Notes under the pieces: model-generated
Seen by the model: the letters and a program-made list of their open reading frames with translations, nothing else
What the model was told of the DNA's origin: nothing
The model's database searches: none
Made by a program: the position numbers and the translations under genes
Source of the DNA: an uncultured Cohaesibacter sp.
Lineage (GTDB): Bacteria; Pseudomonadota; Alphaproteobacteria; Rhizobiales; Cohaesibacteraceae
NCBI RefSeq assembly: GCF_963676485.1
Contig: NZ_OY781114.1
Location: forward strand, 4,232,501 to 4,296,500
Direction: 5' to 3'
DNA: 64,000 nucleotides
Part shown: piece by piece, positions 63,417 to 64,000 of the stretch
Numbering within the stretch: position 1 is the stretch's first letter
Layout: every line of letters starts with the position of its first letter

Positions 63417-63935
63417 TTATGATACTGGAAACAGGGCAGCCGCGACAGCGCGGTCTTCAGACAGAAGGATATTCAATGTTCTGACCGCAGCGCCGGTATC
63501 CATAACATCAAGCTTTATGCCGGATTGACGGATATGATGGGCAAGCGGTTGGGGAAGCGGCACAATGTTTTTACCCGTTCCAAGGATCAGGATCTCGATA
63601 TCGTGGCTTTCAGCCAACACCTTGTCGAAGTGGTCTTTAGAGAGAGTGGCCACCGTTTCTACATCCCAACGATGCACGCCGCTTGGTAGAAACAGAATGG
63701 CACCCTGATGGGACATTTCGCCAAAGCGGAAGCCGCCATTGCCATAATAGTCAATCGGATCATGGCCGGGATAATAGGCATCAGTCATTTCAAGCCCTGA
63801 TGCGGGGGCTGATGCGTCATTGTCTGAACCGGAAACCGTATCAGCGTCCACGCCAGAGAGAGACTCTCTGGCGTGGGAATCATCTTCTTTCAAACTGGGC
63901 GAGGCTTTTTTGCCCTTTAGCCATTTGAAAAGCAT
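63417..63935 (-). CDS. Mth938-like/DUF498 protein (NDUFAF3-like)
   Basis: This 172-residue protein has a variable, charged N-terminal extension (about 45 residues) and a DUF498 domain: IDYYGNGGFRFGEMSHQGAILFLPSGVHRWDV, IEILILGTGKNIVPLPQPLAHHIRQSGIKLDVMDTGAAVRTLNILLSEDRAVAAALFPV. Homologues include the mitochondrial complex I assembly factor NDUFAF3. The ATG at 63935 lies just after the stop of the upstream gene, so translation is probably coupled. Confidence 0.87.
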   Translation of the reverse strand: MLFKWLKGKKASPSLKEDDSHARESLSGVDADTVSGSDNDASAPASGLEMTDAYYPGHDPIDYYGNGGFRFGEMSHQGAILFLPSGVHRWDVETVATLSKDHFDKVLAESHDIEILILGTGKNIVPLPQPLAHHIRQSGIKLDVMDTGAAVRTLNILLSEDRAVAAALFPVS

Positions 63936-63938
63936 CAA

Positions 63939-64000
63939 TCAGGACGCCGGTGCGCCTTCTATTCCTTCTCCTTCGTCCGGTTTCTCAACATCATCAGAAC
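63939..64000 (-). CDS. C-terminal tail of a gene cut by the window edge, possibly SecDF/SecF
   Basis: The last 19 codons before a TGA (63939-63941) encode an acidic tail, SDDVEKPDEGEGIEGAPAS. The tail itself is not diagnostic. In Rhizobiales a SecDF/SecF gene commonly precedes the DUF498 and squalene-synthase-like pair, so that identity is inferred from gene order only. Confidence 0.4.
   Translation of the reverse strand, partial: SDDVEKPDEGEGIEGAPAS

Overview
The window looks like the chromosome of an alphaproteobacterium of the Hyphomicrobiales (Rhizobiales) type. The pointers are a phosphatidylcholine synthase, an IalB-family exported protein, an sdhE/mfd pair divergent from recG, a coaD-ppi-ppi-queA-tgt operon, and a DUF1127 gene followed by anti-Shine-Dalgarno hairpins. 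I cannot fix the genus. Nearly all of it is ordinary core chromosome; I see no phage, transposon, integrase or CRISPR array.

Layout. 1-11.7 kb is nutrient uptake. The 5' part of an OmpR-type response regulator is divergent from a glucose/mannose-type ABC operon (binding protein, two permeases, ATPase). It is followed by a gene remnant, a four-gene BMP-family (nucleoside-type) ABC operon and a LysR regulator whose frame lacks a normal start codon. 11.8-18.7 kb holds envelope and metabolic genes: TerC, Pcs, DUF2182, a UbiH-type hydroxylase, a lipid A acyltransferase, a malyl-CoA-type lyase and HspQ. 18.7-25 kb has IalB, an orphan family-5 binding protein, and two adjacent degenerate enzymes (an adenylate-forming enzyme without its P-loop and a PleD-like protein without GGDEF residues). 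25-31 kb is DNA repair: mfd, sdhE and recG. 31-40 kb has DUF502, YbaN, GNAT, glmU/glmS, a SPOR-like membrane protein, an EamA transporter and ccdA.

40-46 kb has three tRNA-Lys genes, then the coaD-ppi-ppi-VOC-queA-tgt operon on the minus strand. 46-55 kb has gyrA, MarC, an RND efflux pump with its adaptor behind a palindromic operator, and a cation diffusion facilitator. 55-59 kb is the divergent ssb/uvrA pair with a candidate SOS box between them.

The most interesting stretch is 59.3-60.1 kb. An AT-rich, palindrome-filled gap leads into a 49-residue DUF1127 protein, followed at once by three consecutive hairpins. Each hairpin displays a CCTCC-containing loop, and the third is also the terminator. 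This matches the architecture of the alphaproteobacterial 'cuckoo' sRNAs (CcaF1/CcsR in Rhodobacter). The window ends with a putative cysteine-hydrolase-like lipoprotein, trmFO, and homologues of the mitochondrial complex I assembly factors NDUFAF6 and NDUFAF3 behind the tail of a probable SecDF/SecF gene.

All family names come from recognising protein sequence by eye. Starts were chosen from Shine-Dalgarno spacing and expected family length. Terminators, operators and promoters are pattern readings and have not been tested.
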